Source: Chondrilla cf. caribensis (lineage: Eukaryota; Porifera; Demospongiae; Chondrillida; Chondrillidae). From it: a stretch of 64,000 nucleotides of DNA. Where the stretch lies: contig OZ026547.1 in NCBI GenBank assembly GCA_964020155.1, positions 4,054,595 to 4,118,594 of the forward strand, written 5' to 3'. The position numbers and the translations under genes were made by a program. Positions 36,693-49,775 of this stretch are shown here, piece by piece (within the stretch, counting starts at the first letter, position 1; each line of letters starts with the position of its first letter). Under the pieces are notes generated by a model, which made no database searches, was not told the origin of the DNA, and worked only from the letters and a program-made list of their open reading frames with translations.

Positions 36693-37305
36693 TTGACTAG
36701 GTGGTAGGGGATCCAGGTAGGAGGCGGGTGGATGGAGATCCAGCAGGGCAACAACTAAAATATTATGGTGTAAGGTACTAGATGTGTTAAGCTGTCGAAA
36801 AACACTCTATTCGTGAATCCACCTGGCTACAGCTATTATTGCATTGATCATGCATTAGTACACAATAGATTTAGTATGTATATACTTCTACAGGCCTAGC
36901 ATGAAGGCCGGAATCATGGAAGTCAATACACATGTTAATTTATTCACGTAACAAAAGCAATAAAATGGCATTGACCATCAAGTGCACGTAATGGAGTTTA
37001 TTATTTCCTGTATTTGGCCATTGGGTATGTGTCTATATGTCCATAGATCTTAGCATTGAATATACCCACCAATGGTGAGTTCTTGTAATTCAGCTACTAT
37101 GATAATAAAGGGCCAGTAACATGAAAATGAATTGGTCTCAAAATACCCCTAGTACTAGAATATATAGTTAGTATATAAGCAATAGTTGTGGTGTTTAAAT
37201 TTTCTCCTGTCATGTGGGTGGGGAATAATTCAAGGAATTAATAGCCAATTATGTGGTTTTACATCATATCGACCAATGTTCGTGACGTCATAAGGGGAAT
37301 GGAAG
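36693..37305. other. Dispersed R-unit, copy 2 (partial), no gene
   Basis: GGGATCCAGGTAGGAGGCGGGTGGATGG-like start and TTAGCATTGAAT text as in the other R-units. Nothing coding. Confidence 0.5.
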
Positions 37306-37750
37306 ATGTTTGAGGGTTTTTCGGAGAATGAAATAAGCAACACTAATGGCCTTTCTTCTAATGACAAATGCAAAAGTAGCACTTCAGAAGAGGAAGGTAC
37401 TGTCAGAGAGGATGAAGGTGATTCCAGTGTTTCAGAAACTTTTGGGATGGAGCCTTATCTGTTTGAACCCGTCACGGCAATTGACCTATTGGGGTCAGAA
37501 AGTGCTTCAGAAGAGGACCCAGGAGAGGCAATTTGGAGACTGGCTAACAGTACCTGGTATATATTTGAACTGTAAGGGGTTATTTTGTTCACTGCTCTCA
37601 TTTATAACTGAAGACATTATAAGTATTATTAGGTGTACACGTGGAAAGTACGAATATATGCCAACCGCTATATAGGGAGAGTGTATGCCATCAGGAGATT
37701 GCTGAGGCAGAAGAGAAACTGAAAGAATCAGATGTTTTTAGTTCACTAAG
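37306..37750 (+). pseudogene. Possible P2X7-intracellular-domain-like relic
   Basis: Exon 1 (37,306-37,556) encodes a Ser/Glu-rich start, then MEPYLFEPV and RLANSTW. A 76-bp intron (CCTG|GTATAT...TTATTAG) is in phase with a second piece reading CTRGKYEYMPTAI. A short frame break then leads to ESVCHQEIAEAEEKLKES. The arrangement (PYxFEP, RLxNTxW-C, MPTAxES-CHQEI) resembles proteins with the Cys-rich P2X7 C-terminal domain, often expanded in marine invertebrates. Identification is from remembered motif layout and is tentative. Confidence 0.35.
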
Positions 37751-37860
37751 ATCCTATGCAGAACATACAATTTATTATAAAATGACATGAAATTGATTTA
37801 GTGTTAATATACACATGCATAATATTGCAATACTTAATGAACTTAGTGATGTAGGTAGCA

Positions 37861-38029
37861 GGAGGAATGGCCCCCCATGGCTACCACTTTCTACAGCCGT
37901 CTGGCCTCAATGCTTAGTGAGAAGAAGGGAATACCATATCACCAAGTCATGGGATGGATCTGTTGCAGGCTTAGATTTGCACTGCTCTGCACGTTCATCC
38001 TATCATATGCGGCTCAAGAAACACGCTGA
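37861..38029 (+). pseudogene. Extreme C-terminus of a Cys-finger RT element
   Basis: After a GGMAP start and a shift in a C run, the frame from 37,883 reads FYSRLASMLSEKKGIPYHQV, then MGWICCRLRFALLC, and ends at TGA 38,027-38,029. It would fit directly after the GGMG end of the fragment at 36,692, which suggests one element split by later insertion of other DNA. Confidence 0.5.
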
Positions 38030-38099
38030 GGATCATCTTCACTGACATCACAAAAATTACCGAGAGCCAGGTACACCATGAGTTATGACTTATAATATT

Positions 38100-40049
38100 A
38101 TTACCACGTTACTAACATTGATATTGTTACCTAATGTATTGTATGTCTCAGTAAAATTGTAGTATTATATGAACATGAATATAATATCTTGGCTCTCTTT
38201 GCTTGATGACAGCTGACCTGGCATTGGAAGTGTTAGAGCTGGAAATGGATGTTTCAGAGTCTGTATAGTGGATAGAGCCACACGCTTACTCCATGGAACC
38301 TGTTCTTATGGTATTAGGTTTAGGAAACATGGTTGGCACAGCTGAGTCCTTCCTAGCAGGTAAACCTGCTTCTTCACTCTCAGCTCTCCTATTGCATCAA
38401 GCAGGAACATACCATTTAGGCATTTTGAAAAAAATACTGTTTATCGGATTTAGTGTTAAATCGTCGCGTAATTGGCAGAATCACTATTAAAAAGCATTGT
38501 AAGCAGTAAACACAATTTGTACCTTATGAAACTGGAAGTAGCTATTGGAAGTGCTCTCTGGGGGGGAGGGGATACCTTAAGAATTGTTACCTGATCCTGC
38601 CTCAACGTAATGAACACTCTCAGGCCTTGTTGATACAGTACAAGTAGGTTTTGACCATTTTTAAATAAATGAAGAAACACAAAATACCAATACTACCTGC
38701 AGTCCTATGAAATAGAGAATGGCATATTCATAAGAATACTATTAATGGAGGAACTTATTCCAAGAAGGAATTACTTGGTGTGGTTATTAACACATGTATA
38801 TATCTCAAAAAACTGGAAGTGCTATCGGTTCGAAGTGCTCTCTAGGTACCTTAAGAATTGTTACATGATCAAGATAATTCTTTTATTGTTCTATCGATTT
38901 TATCTCCAACTTGGTTGTATTACAAGTTTCATTTATTCTGTTCTTCAAATGCTAAAGAACACTAAAATGAAGACGAACGGGCAATTCACAACAAGTTCAT
39001 GGAACATTTGAACAATAAAACGAACACCATTCCATGACAAGTTGTCGTGTTTACTGACCAACCTTTGTGTGCTACAGTCTAGAAAACTAGCATGATGTGC
39101 TGTCATCTACTGGGCCTGTACGTACGTATTATTGGGCAACTCTTCCTCTTTCTCATTCCTATTCAGATGGTGTTTCCGAACATCATCTGAAGCACTGTTG
39201 CAGGCTCTCTTTCTTCAAGTGAATTTTGTTGGTTTCCCTTTGAAGGGCATTCTTAGGCCTTGCTCATGACAGAGTACAATTTAGTTTGAATGATTTTCCA
39301 GCCACCTTTATCACATAGAGTTTTAAATGCGACAACATTCCACTGAACCTGAGTCAAATAGATATGGAGTGTTTTGCATTATCTTGTGTAGTCTTTTTCG
39401 GATAAGCATTGGTATGCACATTCACGAACAATCCAAGGGTTGATTTAGAATTGAACCAAGAAAGTTGAAGTGTTTCTCGATCCATAAGAACTCTTGCAGC
39501 AGTTATTGAAATTTCCATTCCGACCTAAAAGTTTATTCAGCAAATTTATATTTATCAGTGTACTCTCAAATTTCATACTGCAAGATAGCAACTTCTAAAC
39601 ATGTATGGAAAGGTCCTTTCTTGGCCTAGAGATTGATGTAACATTTAGGCCCATTTACTATACAAGACCAGAGAATTTATGTGATTAAAAGCCCCTACAA
39701 AACTAGGGCGCATATATTATGGCACAGGGTAGACGGAAGCCACTTCCAGTTCAGTGTACATACTGCGTAAGGTACTAGATGTGTTCAACAAGGAATTAGA
39801 ATGAGATAAATCTCTTAGAGCTGCTGTCTCCTCTCTAGAATTAATTGGTTACCATTTTAGGTTTTAAAGACCTTTATTGAAAATATTATATTTAGCAGTC
39901 TCTGTACACAAATTCCACTCCAATATTTATTGTCAATATTTCCACATCGTGCACCTTATACATGTAAGAATTATTGAACTAGGTGTGTATTATGTGCAGA
40001 TCCCTTGCTACATACATGTATGTAATCTTGGAAATGACAATAATTATAT
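38100..40049. other. Cassette DNA, older copy, no intact gene
   Basis: Homologous in patches to 24,000-24,480 (with the exon-like segment at 38,200-38,365), and to 27,066-28,330 and 56,664-57,900. No collagen exon 1 is found here. Confidence 0.55.
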
Positions 40050-40572
40050 GTGTATGTGCAAGCGAAAAGGGCCCTTAGCGATTTTTTTTCGAATGCGCGT
40101 TTTTGGTATTGTTCGATAGCCTATTCCACACTGCAGACGATGGCGCTATCATTTTAGATCATAGGAGCGACTATTTATGCGCTACAGGTCTTTGTTTGAG
40201 TCCCTCCGCGCAACGTTATAACGGATAACAGGTTCATTTCCGTTTTTGGCACTGGATCCGTATACTGAAGATGTAAAGCATACTGACCAATGGAAATTCA
40301 TGATGTCATTCAAGGCGAATCCGCATTCAGGATGGAACTGCATAACTCCGTATAATTTAAAATGGCGACTTTGAACGTTAGCCGAAAATGCTTCGTTCTC
40401 GAAAAGTACGAATCGTATCGACACGACGCTTTCAGAACTTATTCTTTATCACCATATAAGCAATTTGATCGAATAAAACGAAAACCGAAAATTTTGCATT
40501 ATTTGGCTGTTTTGATACATTCTGAACATTTTCATAACAATGGCTAAGGGCCCTTTTCGCTTGCACGCTCAC
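40050..40572. mobile_element. MITE with perfect GC-rich inverted ends (family M3)
   Basis: 523 bp. Ends are GTG-TAT and GTG-AGC, followed by the same 24-bp block containing CAAGCGAAAAGGGCCCTTAG, reverse-complemented at the right end. Flanked by ATAT on both sides. The paralogous segment at 57,901-57,910 lacks it. The interior is more CpG-rich than its surroundings and has no transposase frame. Confidence 0.87.
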
Positions 40573-40635
40573 ATATTATTATGACATAATTGTAAATTTC
40601 TGTGAAAATGGACACTGCATGGCTGCCCAATTATA

Positions 40636-41510
40636 TGCAGGTATAAAGTGAGATTCAAGGGCGTCGACTAGAATTTTGCAGTTAAGGTGTTATATAAACA
40701 ATTACCTCACAGGTAGTATGGGCGAGTCACACGCAATCTGCAAGATGATCAGTGACATTTCAAACACACGTAATCAATAATTGTATGAATACACAGCAGC
40801 AACCGTACTTTTTTCTTCCTTTATAGATCGACTATTATTAAAATGTTGCTTTGAGAAAGACTTGCGTATTCTCAAACTTATTATGTAAGGAGAGACACCG
40901 TCGCACGAATCTTATATCCATGCTGATGTAATCCAAGCCTCGTAACAGTAACATGATCTGGATGAGCATTCTGGGTTTTGAGTACAGTTGAACTTCTTGG
41001 AGAATGTGGAATTTTTAACTGCGGCCCAGAGCTACGTATGTGTCGACATTGGGTAGAAGAAGGGTAAAGCTAACTTTTCACCGTGTCGCTTGTTGATATC
41101 CGTTCCCGTTGTCAACATGTGCAGATTAGGTTTTTCACCTCTTGCCACAAACCGACAAAAAACGTCATATCTCAGCAATGGGGGAAGAAATCAGCAAGCT
41201 ACGCGGTGAAAAGTTAGGTGCTGTTTTAGCGAATGTTTCGAGCTAGAAATTTAAACTCTAATTCCATCAAAATTCCACACTTCGATAAAAGCCTTTTTCA
41301 TAGGTATGATGGGATGCTGAATATCTCCATCGAATGAGCACAGTACAAAGTATCTAACGGATTCAAACATAGCTAAAATGTATTAGAAGTGTTCTAACTA
41401 TTTTTTCGTGCATTTGACCGGTCCTGAAGGAAGGAGGAGGCAGTAAATATGAGAGCAATTTTCCGGCGGCCATTTTGTTTACGGTACCGATCTCACATGT
41501 CATACCTGTG
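40636..41510. mobile_element. TIR element, family M1, older copy
   Basis: Same interior order as 26,190-27,065, but diverged in sequence (GCAGGTATAAAGTGAGATTC left end; right end ATCTCACATGTCATACCTG). It lies at the TA where the paralogue at 28,371 carries an M2 element. Confidence 0.82.
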
Positions 41511-42118
41511 TAGATGCCCCCACAGTGAAGCACCATCATAATCAACAAGAAGCACTTTGATTCTATCTAGGTGTATTCCTGTCATTTGTCATTCTCTGGT
41601 AGCACTACTTTCACAGCTTTTTATCAAGCACAATCAATGGTACTAAATCTGCATATATTTGTTGAGCCATTTCGGCTGCAGCACATAGGTTGTAGATACA
41701 TATTATTTAAGTGTCCCTAAAAGGTAATTTTCAAGGGTTGGCAACTACAGTCATTTTATGTACACTATGTTCATGTACCCATCAGTGATGTAGATATAGC
41801 TATCATTTTATGCATACAATGCTCTCATGTATCAAATCAATGTCAAAATCAGATTCTATAACATTAATTATAATGAAAAGCTCAGATGAACCTCTTTCCA
41901 ACAGTGTCTGAATTAGTACAACTATAATAAACGACATCTTATATTAAAAAATGAACTCACTTCTCCATATTGGAGAATCTGTCTCTGTTGTCTTAGGGAT
42001 ATGTAAAGACCAATATTCTTTTTTGAATTAACTATGTCTTAATTGATATAATATTAATAATTACAATCATGCTCCTAATTATAATTGAGATTATATTAAC
42101 TTGCTCTTGTTTAAACAG
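41511..42118. other. Intron-like cassette DNA before orphan collagen exon
   Basis: Matches the last part of the gene 1 and gene 3 introns, including CTTGCTCTTGTTTAAACAG, but has no exon 1 upstream. Confidence 0.6.
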
Positions 42119-42744
42119 AGAAATTCCAGGAAAGAATTAGACGACAAGGTGGTTGCAATTGTCTACCTGGGTCAAAAGGGGCTAGAGGTACACCTGGACT
42201 GGATGGGATAAATGGAACAAAGGGTGAAAAGGGAGACCCAGGGCCGCATGGGGAGAGTGGTGAAAAAGGAGAGCTAGGACTGCCAGGATCTCCAGGACCC
42301 CGAGGAATTAATGGTACAAAGGGAGAAAAAGGAGAAATTGGACTACCAGGGGATGTTGGACTGAAAGGTGAACCAGGAGTGAAAGGAGACACAGGAGTGC
42401 CAGGACGCAATGGAACAAAAGGTGAACCAGGACTAAAAGGAGAATTAGGTCCAAGAGGAAACAAGGGAAAGCCAGGAATACCAGGACCACAAGGACGTAA
42501 TGGAAGAAAGGGAGAAAAGGGTGAACCAGGAAATCAAGGGATAAATGGAACAAGAGGTAAACGAGGAAAAAAAGGACAGAAAGGTGAACCAGGACTGAAA
42601 GGTGAGCAAGGGGAAAAGGGAGAGCCAGGAATACCAGGACCACAAGGACCTAATGAAACAAAGGAAAAAAAGTGTAAATCAAAAGATCAAGCAGTCAATG
42701 GAACAGATTCTGTACCAGTAATAACAGGCAATATGGGATGTTAA
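42119..42744 (+). CDS. Orphan collagen exon 2, open frame
   Basis: Acceptor TTGTTTAAACAG, then 208 codons in the same phase as exon 2 of gene 1: FQERIRRQGGCNCLPG, a Gly-X-Y domain with several NGTKGE or NGTRGK units, and the tail TDSVPVITGNMGC before TAA. No stop or frameshift. No signal-peptide exon was found between 30.4 and 42.1 kb: the segment homologous to the gene 2 upstream DNA stops at 35,810, where an RT relic begins. It could be dead for lack of a promoter, or spliced from another first exon. Confidence 0.75.
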
Positions 42745-43899
42745 AAAACCAAAGAACTTAATTCTCTACTATAAGAGTAAGCGTTAAATATTGCAATCAG
42801 TGGAAGAATTATTAAAATACATATATGATAATCATTACCATTACTTATTTTGGATACTCTATAAGTAGTCAAGTGGACACAGAGTATTAATATAGTTAAG
42901 TTGAACTAAATAAGATAATCTGTTACAGTAATTGATTTTGGAATTAATATTTTCCAACAATAATAATAATTAACTGGAGTGTTCGAGAAAACACATTCCA
43001 TCAAAACTTGAATACTAACTGACACACATAATTATAAACAGGTAGACATACAAGTAGTAGAATCCATGGCTACTGATAATTTTACATGGTTATAATATAA
43101 CAATCTTAACAAAAGCATGCCAATGTGCTACGTACGCAACAAGATGACCCTATAGCTATGAACTCAATGACATGCATGTGGACAAATTGGAAATTATGCT
43201 CAGTGTGATTTGACTAACTTCATACTGTAATATAAATTAACTGGGGAATCTATACATCACCATGCAAGTCAAGTTCAATCAATAAGCAACAGTAAATGAA
43301 ACATGAATCTTTTGTAATGAATCACAAATGTAATGTTATACTAATAATAACTTAATTTTCTATAGAATATAATTCTGCATGTCATTGTAGAGCTCTTGTT
43401 TTACAACAAGATGTAATTAATTAAATTATTATATTCTCACTATTGAAAATATATGAGCAATGAATAGAGCATTAAAGCAAAGGATATGCAATGAAAATTA
43501 GTGAGTTTTACATGAAAATTAATGCGAGCGAGTGTGTATACAAGCATTTGCTTGAAGATATTACGTTCGACGGAGCTTCAGTGCACAAATTTTAGCCCAA
43601 TTTATAATTGTCGGCGTTCGAAATAGGCCATCAATATTTCGCGCAATATAAATTATTATAATATTATAAATTCGTTGTTGCGGTTACGCATAGGAACACA
43701 TTATATATCTATCTATCTATATATATATTATATATCAGACGAGCATTACATACCGGAAATCGAAATGAAAACAATATACAAGTTGTTCCACTAGTAGCAT
43801 CATGTTTTTGTAAACCTTTGTAAAAAGTGCTTTGCAAAGATTTTACAAAGACTTTCAGGCTTGGAAAACTAGCCATTTTTTGCTGTGTTGATTGATATT
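42745..43899. other. AT-rich intergenic stretch, no gene
   Basis: Mostly single-copy and AT-rich, with an ATCT/AT microsatellite at 43,705-43,735. Nothing recognised. Confidence 0.55.
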
Positions 43900-44871
43900 T
43901 CAAAATTATAATCATTATTATTGGATTCATCTATGCATGTACATGCTTTTTATATAGCACTTGATTATTAGAATGATAGAATAATGATGAGAAAGAATGA
44001 AGAACGGATATTGTTTGTAGGGTATACTTTATTAAACAGTAACTAAGTATCTAGTAAGTCATACAGAAGGGATGGAATCCATGTAGGTATCAGTTGGCTA
44101 TGAGGTGGGTGTGTAGCAGATTGGGTAGAACCAGGACAGTTGGGATCCAGGTAGGAGACGGGTGGGTGGAGATCTAGGAGAGCAACAAGTGGCCTGGGCT
44201 CCAGGTGTGTGGGGATCAGGTGGTCCCTCATTCAAGGAGGGTCCTGTAGCCAGGGTTATCTCTATAGTAAGATTTCTTATTCAGTGTGGGTAGACTACCA
44301 AATGGGGCAGTTGACATAGAAAACTCCATAGGAAGACAAACAGTACAGACAGCATACAAGTAAGCAATGATGGTTTCAAACAAGCACAAGTCAGTTGAAT
44401 TATGTCCTCAAAAATTAGCAAGTTCCAATGTATGTGAATACAACAGTTACTGTGTGCGTGTGTGTGTACGTGTGTGCGTGCGTGCGTGTGTGTGTGTGTG
44501 CGTGCGTGTGTGCATGCATGCGTGTGTGTGTGTGTGTGTGTCCCCTCAAAAATTAGCAAATCACAATGTAGGTGAATACAACAGTTACTGACTATTTAAA
44601 GAGTAGCACAGTGAAACACTCCTATGTTGACATCAACTGTGCATGTGTGTGTGTGTTTAGGGGGTTGTTGTTTGTATGTGTGTGTGATTGTACTTACTGG
44701 TGTACTCCCAAATTTCATACAGCAAGGTAGCAACGTCTATACATGCATAGAAAGGTCCGTTTTGGCTTATACATTGTAAACTTTTAGGCGCATCACTAGA
44801 TAAGACAAGAGGATTTAAGCAACTAAAAACACCTCAAAACTATACGTGTAGGGTACACAGAAACTATACAC
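43900..44871. other. Dispersed R-unit, copy 3, no gene
   Basis: GGTGGGTGTGTAGCAG...GGGATCCAGGTAGG, GGGTCCTGTAGCCAGGGTTA and TG/CG tracts (44,453-44,540, 44,640-44,690). Non-coding. Confidence 0.55.
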
Positions 44872-46770
44872 AACACACACACACACACACACACACAAAC
44901 ACCGCATGCATACTTACTAGTGTGGGAGTGTGTACTTAGTATGCACTCCTGGATAGTACAAACTCCTGGTTAGCACGCACCCTCACTTAGTACATTCTCC
45001 GGTTTTTGTTAATGGACACTCCTGGTTAGCACACACTCTCGGCTTGTGTACACACACCCAGTTAATACACACTCTTTCTTAGTATACACTCCTGCTTAGC
45101 ACACACTCTCGGTTAGTACACACACCTGGTCAGCACACACTCCTGGTTAGTACACACTCCCGGGTAGTACTCAGTCCCTGTTAGCACACACTCCCGGTTA
45201 GCACACACACCTAGTTAGCGCACACTCTTGGTTAGCACACACTACTGGTTAGCACACACTCCTGATTAGTAAACAATCCTGGTTAGCATACACTACTGCT
45301 TAGTATTGACTCCTCCTTTGCACACAATTCTGGTTAGTACACACTCCTTGCTAGTACGCACTCCTGGTTAGCACACACTCCCGGTTAATACACACTCCTG
45401 GCTAGTGAACACTCCAGGTTAGTACACACTCCTGGTGAGCACACACTCCTGGCTAGTACACACTCCAGGTTAGTACCCACCCCTGGTTAGCACACACTCC
45501 TGATTAGTACACAATCCTAGTAAGTACACTCTCCTGGTTAATACACATTCCTTGTTAGCACACACTCCTGGTTAATACACACTTCCGGATAGTATACACC
45601 CCCAGTTAGCACACAGTACTGTTTAGTACACTCTCCTGGTTAGCACGCATTCCCAGTTAGTACACACTCCTAGCTGATACACACTCCTTCGCACAAAATG
45701 CTGGTTATTACACACTCCTGGCTAGTACGTACTCCTGGTTAGCACACACTCCCGGTTAATACACACTCCTGGTTAGTATACACTCCTGGCTAGTACACAC
45801 TCCTGGTTAGTACACACTTCTGGTTAGTAATTACTCCTGGCTAGTACGTACTCCTGGTTAGCACACTCTCCTGGTTAGTACACACTCCTGGTTAGCACAC
45901 ACTCCTGGTTAGTGCACACTCCTGGCTAGTAATTACTCCTGGTTAGTACACACTCCCGGTTAGTACACACTCCTGGTTAGCACACACTCATTGTTAGCAT
46001 GCACTCCCGCTTAGCAGACACTCCAGGTTAGTACACACTCCTGGCTAGTACACACTCCTGGTTAGTACACACTCCTGGTTAGCACACACTCCTTGTTAGC
46101 ACGCACTCCCGCTTAGCAGACACTCCAGGTTAGTACACACTCCTGGCTAGTACACACTCCTGGTTAGTACACACTCCTGGTTAGTAATTACTCCTGGTTA
46201 GTACACACTCCCTGTTAGTACACATTCCTGGTTAGCACACACTCCTGGCTCATACACACTCCTTGTTAATATACACTCCCGGTTAGCATACACTCTCGGC
46301 TAGTACACATACGCGGTTAATACACACTCTGGTTCAATACACACTCATGCTTAGCACACACTCCTGGTTAGTACACACTCTTGGTTAGCACACCCTTCTG
46401 GTTAGCACACACTCCTGCTTAGTATACATCTTGGTTAATAAACACTCCTGGTCAGTAAACACTCCCGGTTAGCACACACTCCTGGTTAACACACACTCCT
46501 TGCTAGTACACACTCCTGTTTAGCATACTCTCCTGGTTAGCACACACTCCTGGTTAGTACACACTCCAGGTTAATACACACTCTTGTTTAACACACACTC
46601 CTGGTTAGTAAACACTCCTGGTTAGTACACACTCCTGGTTAGCGCACACTCCTGGTTAGTACACACTCTTGGTTAGCACACACTACTGGGTAGTACACAC
46701 TTCTCCTTAGCACACGCTACCTGTTAGTACACACTATTCCTTAGCATACACTCCTGGTTAGCACACACAG
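44872..46770. repeat. AC tract and 17-bp satellite array
   Basis: (AC)n at 44,872-44,897, then about 108 satellite units in the TAGTACACACTCCTGGT orientation (44,925-46,770). The left part parallels 14,840-15,364. The string TACTCAGTCCCTGTTAGC (45,167-45,184) is the uninterrupted version of the site that holds the LINE at 15,365. A 120-bp block recurs near 45,960 and 46,080. Confidence 0.93.
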
Positions 46771-46789
46771 ATCTGCGGCAAAACTAGCC

Positions 46790-47420
46790 TCTGAAAAATT
46801 CTTAAAAGTGCAATGAGTGATGAGGCATCTAGGGAGGAAGTGTTGAGACAAAGAAGAACTGGTAAGTGGTCAGAAAAGTGATTGTCAAGTACAGTTGATT
46901 TAGAGATAGGAACATCTGGAGTGGTCTAACAGAGATGCAGAAGAGTGATTATAAGGAGTGGGAACAGTGATGGGCTGGATGAGAGAGTGAGATGTGATAA
47001 ATTGTTGAAATGTCTTGGAAACAGGTTTAATGAGATCCAACAGATTGATGTTAAAATCACCACAAGCAACAACATATGTCTTTGTTAGCATCATATTCTT
47101 ATTATTTTCATCACTTGATGGTATCCCTTCTTCACACAGCCAAGTTTAACAGAAACCCATAAAGATTCAACACCAGAAGATGATCTACTGCAACTAAGCA
47201 CAGAACAGGGCAAATTTTCAGCACAATACATAGCAACACTACCACCACTATGATTCCATTCAAATCTAAGCAAAGTGTAGCCTGGAATATAAACTTCACC
47301 AGCAACAACAGAAGAGTCTAACCACGTTTCTGAGAGGGCCTAGACGTGCGGGTGTTCAAAGGACACAAGGGCAGAAACATCATCAAAATGGTGAAGGAGG
47401 CTGAATCTCTCAATTATAAA
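46790..47420 (-). pseudogene. LINE endonuclease-domain relic
   Basis: Minus strand. ALSETWLDSSVVAGEVYIPG (with the catalytic Glu of an AP-type endonuclease), then LRFEWNHSGGSVAMYC and VESLWVSVKL. A frameshift near 47,090 is followed by YVVACGDFNINLLD (Asp and Asn) and, after another shift, HFSDHLPV near 46,870 (terminal Asp-His). This is the order of an APE-type LINE endonuclease. A TAG precedes ALSETW. The element ends at the satellite border, so only the 5' half is present. It may be the same family as the RT at 15,612, but no overlap allows a test. Confidence 0.72.
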
Positions 47421-48096
47421 TTATATGAATTTAAACATCATTATTATAATTGCTTTCATGCATGCATGCATGTACATCCTTTTTGTATAGCACTTGCAAT
47501 AGAATGATAGGATAATGATGAGAAAGGATGAAGAACAAATATTATTTGTAGGGTATATTTAATTACACAGTTAAGTATATAGTAAGTCATTCAAAAGGGA
47601 TGAATCCATGTACGTAGATATCAAGTGGCTATGAGGTGGGTGGGGATCCAGGTAAGAGATGGGTGGGTGGGGATCCAGGTGAGAGATGGGTGGATGGAGA
47701 TCCAGGTAAGAGATGGGTGTATGGAGATCTAGGTAAGAGATGGGTGGGTGGAGATCCAGGAGGGCAACAACTGTCTTGTATGGGCTCCAGGTGTGGAGCT
47801 TCAGGTGGTCATTTATTCGAGGAGGGTCCCGTAGCCAGGGTCAACTGCATAGTAAGATTTCTCATTGAGGGTAGGTGGGCTACCAAATGGGGCAATGTAC
47901 ACACTATGACATAAAAGAACTCCACGGCAAGACAAAACAATACAGACAGCATACAAGTGATTAGTGGTGGTTTCAAATGAGCACAAGTCAGTTGAACTAT
48001 GTCCTCAAAAATTAGCAAATCACAATGTAGGTGAGTAAAACAGTTATTGGCATTTTAGACAGCAACACAGTAAAATGCACATGAGTAGACAAGCAA

Positions 48097-48157
<61 letters not shown>

Positions 48158-49689
48158 TGCGTGCGTGCACGTGTGTATAGGGGGTTGTTATTTGTATGTG
48201 TGCAATTTTACTTATTGTTGTACTCCCGAATTTTGCATAGCAAGGAAGTAACTTTTAAACATGCATGAAAAAGTTGTTTCTTGGTCAATTCATTGTTAAC
48301 ATTTAGGCGCATTACTAGATATAAGACAAGAGGATCAATCAATTAAAAACGTTTACAAAACTATGGCCACATATGGCACAGGTTACACAGAAACGATTTC
48401 CAATTCAGGGTGCATATGGTGTAAGGTACAAGATGTGTTAAGATGTCAAAACCATTGTATTTGTGATTCCACCTAGCTACAGCAATTATTGCATTGATCA
48501 TGCATTAGTACACAATAGATTTCATAATATATGCTTCTACAAGCATAGTATAGGCAGGCTTGAATCATGAAAATACATACGTACACATGTGAATTTATAC
48601 ACGCAAGAAAAGCAATAAAATGGTGCTGCCCATTAAGTGCACAGGATGCAGTATATTATTATTTTCTGTGTTTGGCCATTGGGTATGTGTCTATGTCCGT
48701 AGATCTTAGCATTGAATCTATCCACCAATGGTGAGTTCTTGGAGTTTAGCTCCTGTGATATGCTGAACACATAGCATTTATAAAACAGTATGTAGTTTGT
48801 AGATATTACTATACTTGCACCATGTTTACCTGCCCATTAGCTGTGTTAACACTAGTACCCAACTACTGGATCAAATTCATAATTATAATGTCTGTATATA
48901 CTATACGTAGGAGACTTCAAGACCACTTGGACCAGGAACATAATAAATCTTATATGTAAGAAAGAGAAAAAGACAAAGCAGGTCCACAAGAACCTCCTAT
49001 AAAAATTACTAGTTGGGTAAGTAGAGGGGTCCCAAGACAACATGTACAAGAATGTCCACGACACGAGCAAACTAGGAGTTGTTGGAGATACGTACTGGAT
49101 CGTCTAGGACAACAAGAATTTTCTGTACATCCAGGTGTACTAGGCGATGTTGAAGATACACAAGTGAGTGCTTTTCAAAGGATTCAGCCAAACCTACCAT
49201 GCATGTACCAAATCACATTATGGGAAGACATACAGTAATTCCATTAGTGATGCAACTATGCATTGCTAAATCAATGACAATGGACATATGAAAGTCATAC
49301 ATGCATGATGAAGTTATTATAATGTACATTAGGAGGCCACTGTGACTAGATATGTCCATTAGTAGTGCCCTATGAATAGTCTAAAAATTCAGGATGTTTA
49401 GAGAGCAATTACATAGACAGAGCATATCTACAACTCTCCCCAAGGATTACTAAGAATTTTTATGATGTCCAACATGATATGGTACATTTAAGGGTTGAAG
49501 GCAAGTCCTAACCTATACATTGTTATAACCTCTTTTTTAGTTCTATAGCTGCAATAGAACAAGTAGATACTAGACCTAGCAAGATTACTGCTAAGCATGG
49601 CAATACATACTTATTGTGAAAAAATGTAACATCATTAAAAATTATTATTACAACTAGGCAAATGTATACAACCCCAAATGCACACACAA
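47421..49689. other. Dispersed R-unit, copy 4, no gene
   Basis: GGGTGGGGATCCAGGTAAGAGATGG-type short tandem repeats (47,635-47,765), (TG)n at 48,098-48,155, and a Gly-X-Y relic near 49,075-49,165 (CATCCAGGTGTACTAGGCGATG ... donor GTGAGT). No intact gene. Confidence 0.55.
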
Positions 49690-49702
49690 AGACGAACACA
49701 CG

Positions 49703-49769
<67 letters not shown>

Positions 49770-49775
49770 ACACAC
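49690..49775. repeat. (AC)n microsatellite
   Basis: AC tract about 240 bp upstream of the gene 2 promoter. Confidence 0.95.

Noticed and set aside
31195..47765. G-rich GGTGGGTGGGGATC runs as G-quadruplex regulators
   Set aside because: They are part of a dispersed non-coding unit with irregular G tracts, and nothing nearby suggests a regulated gene.
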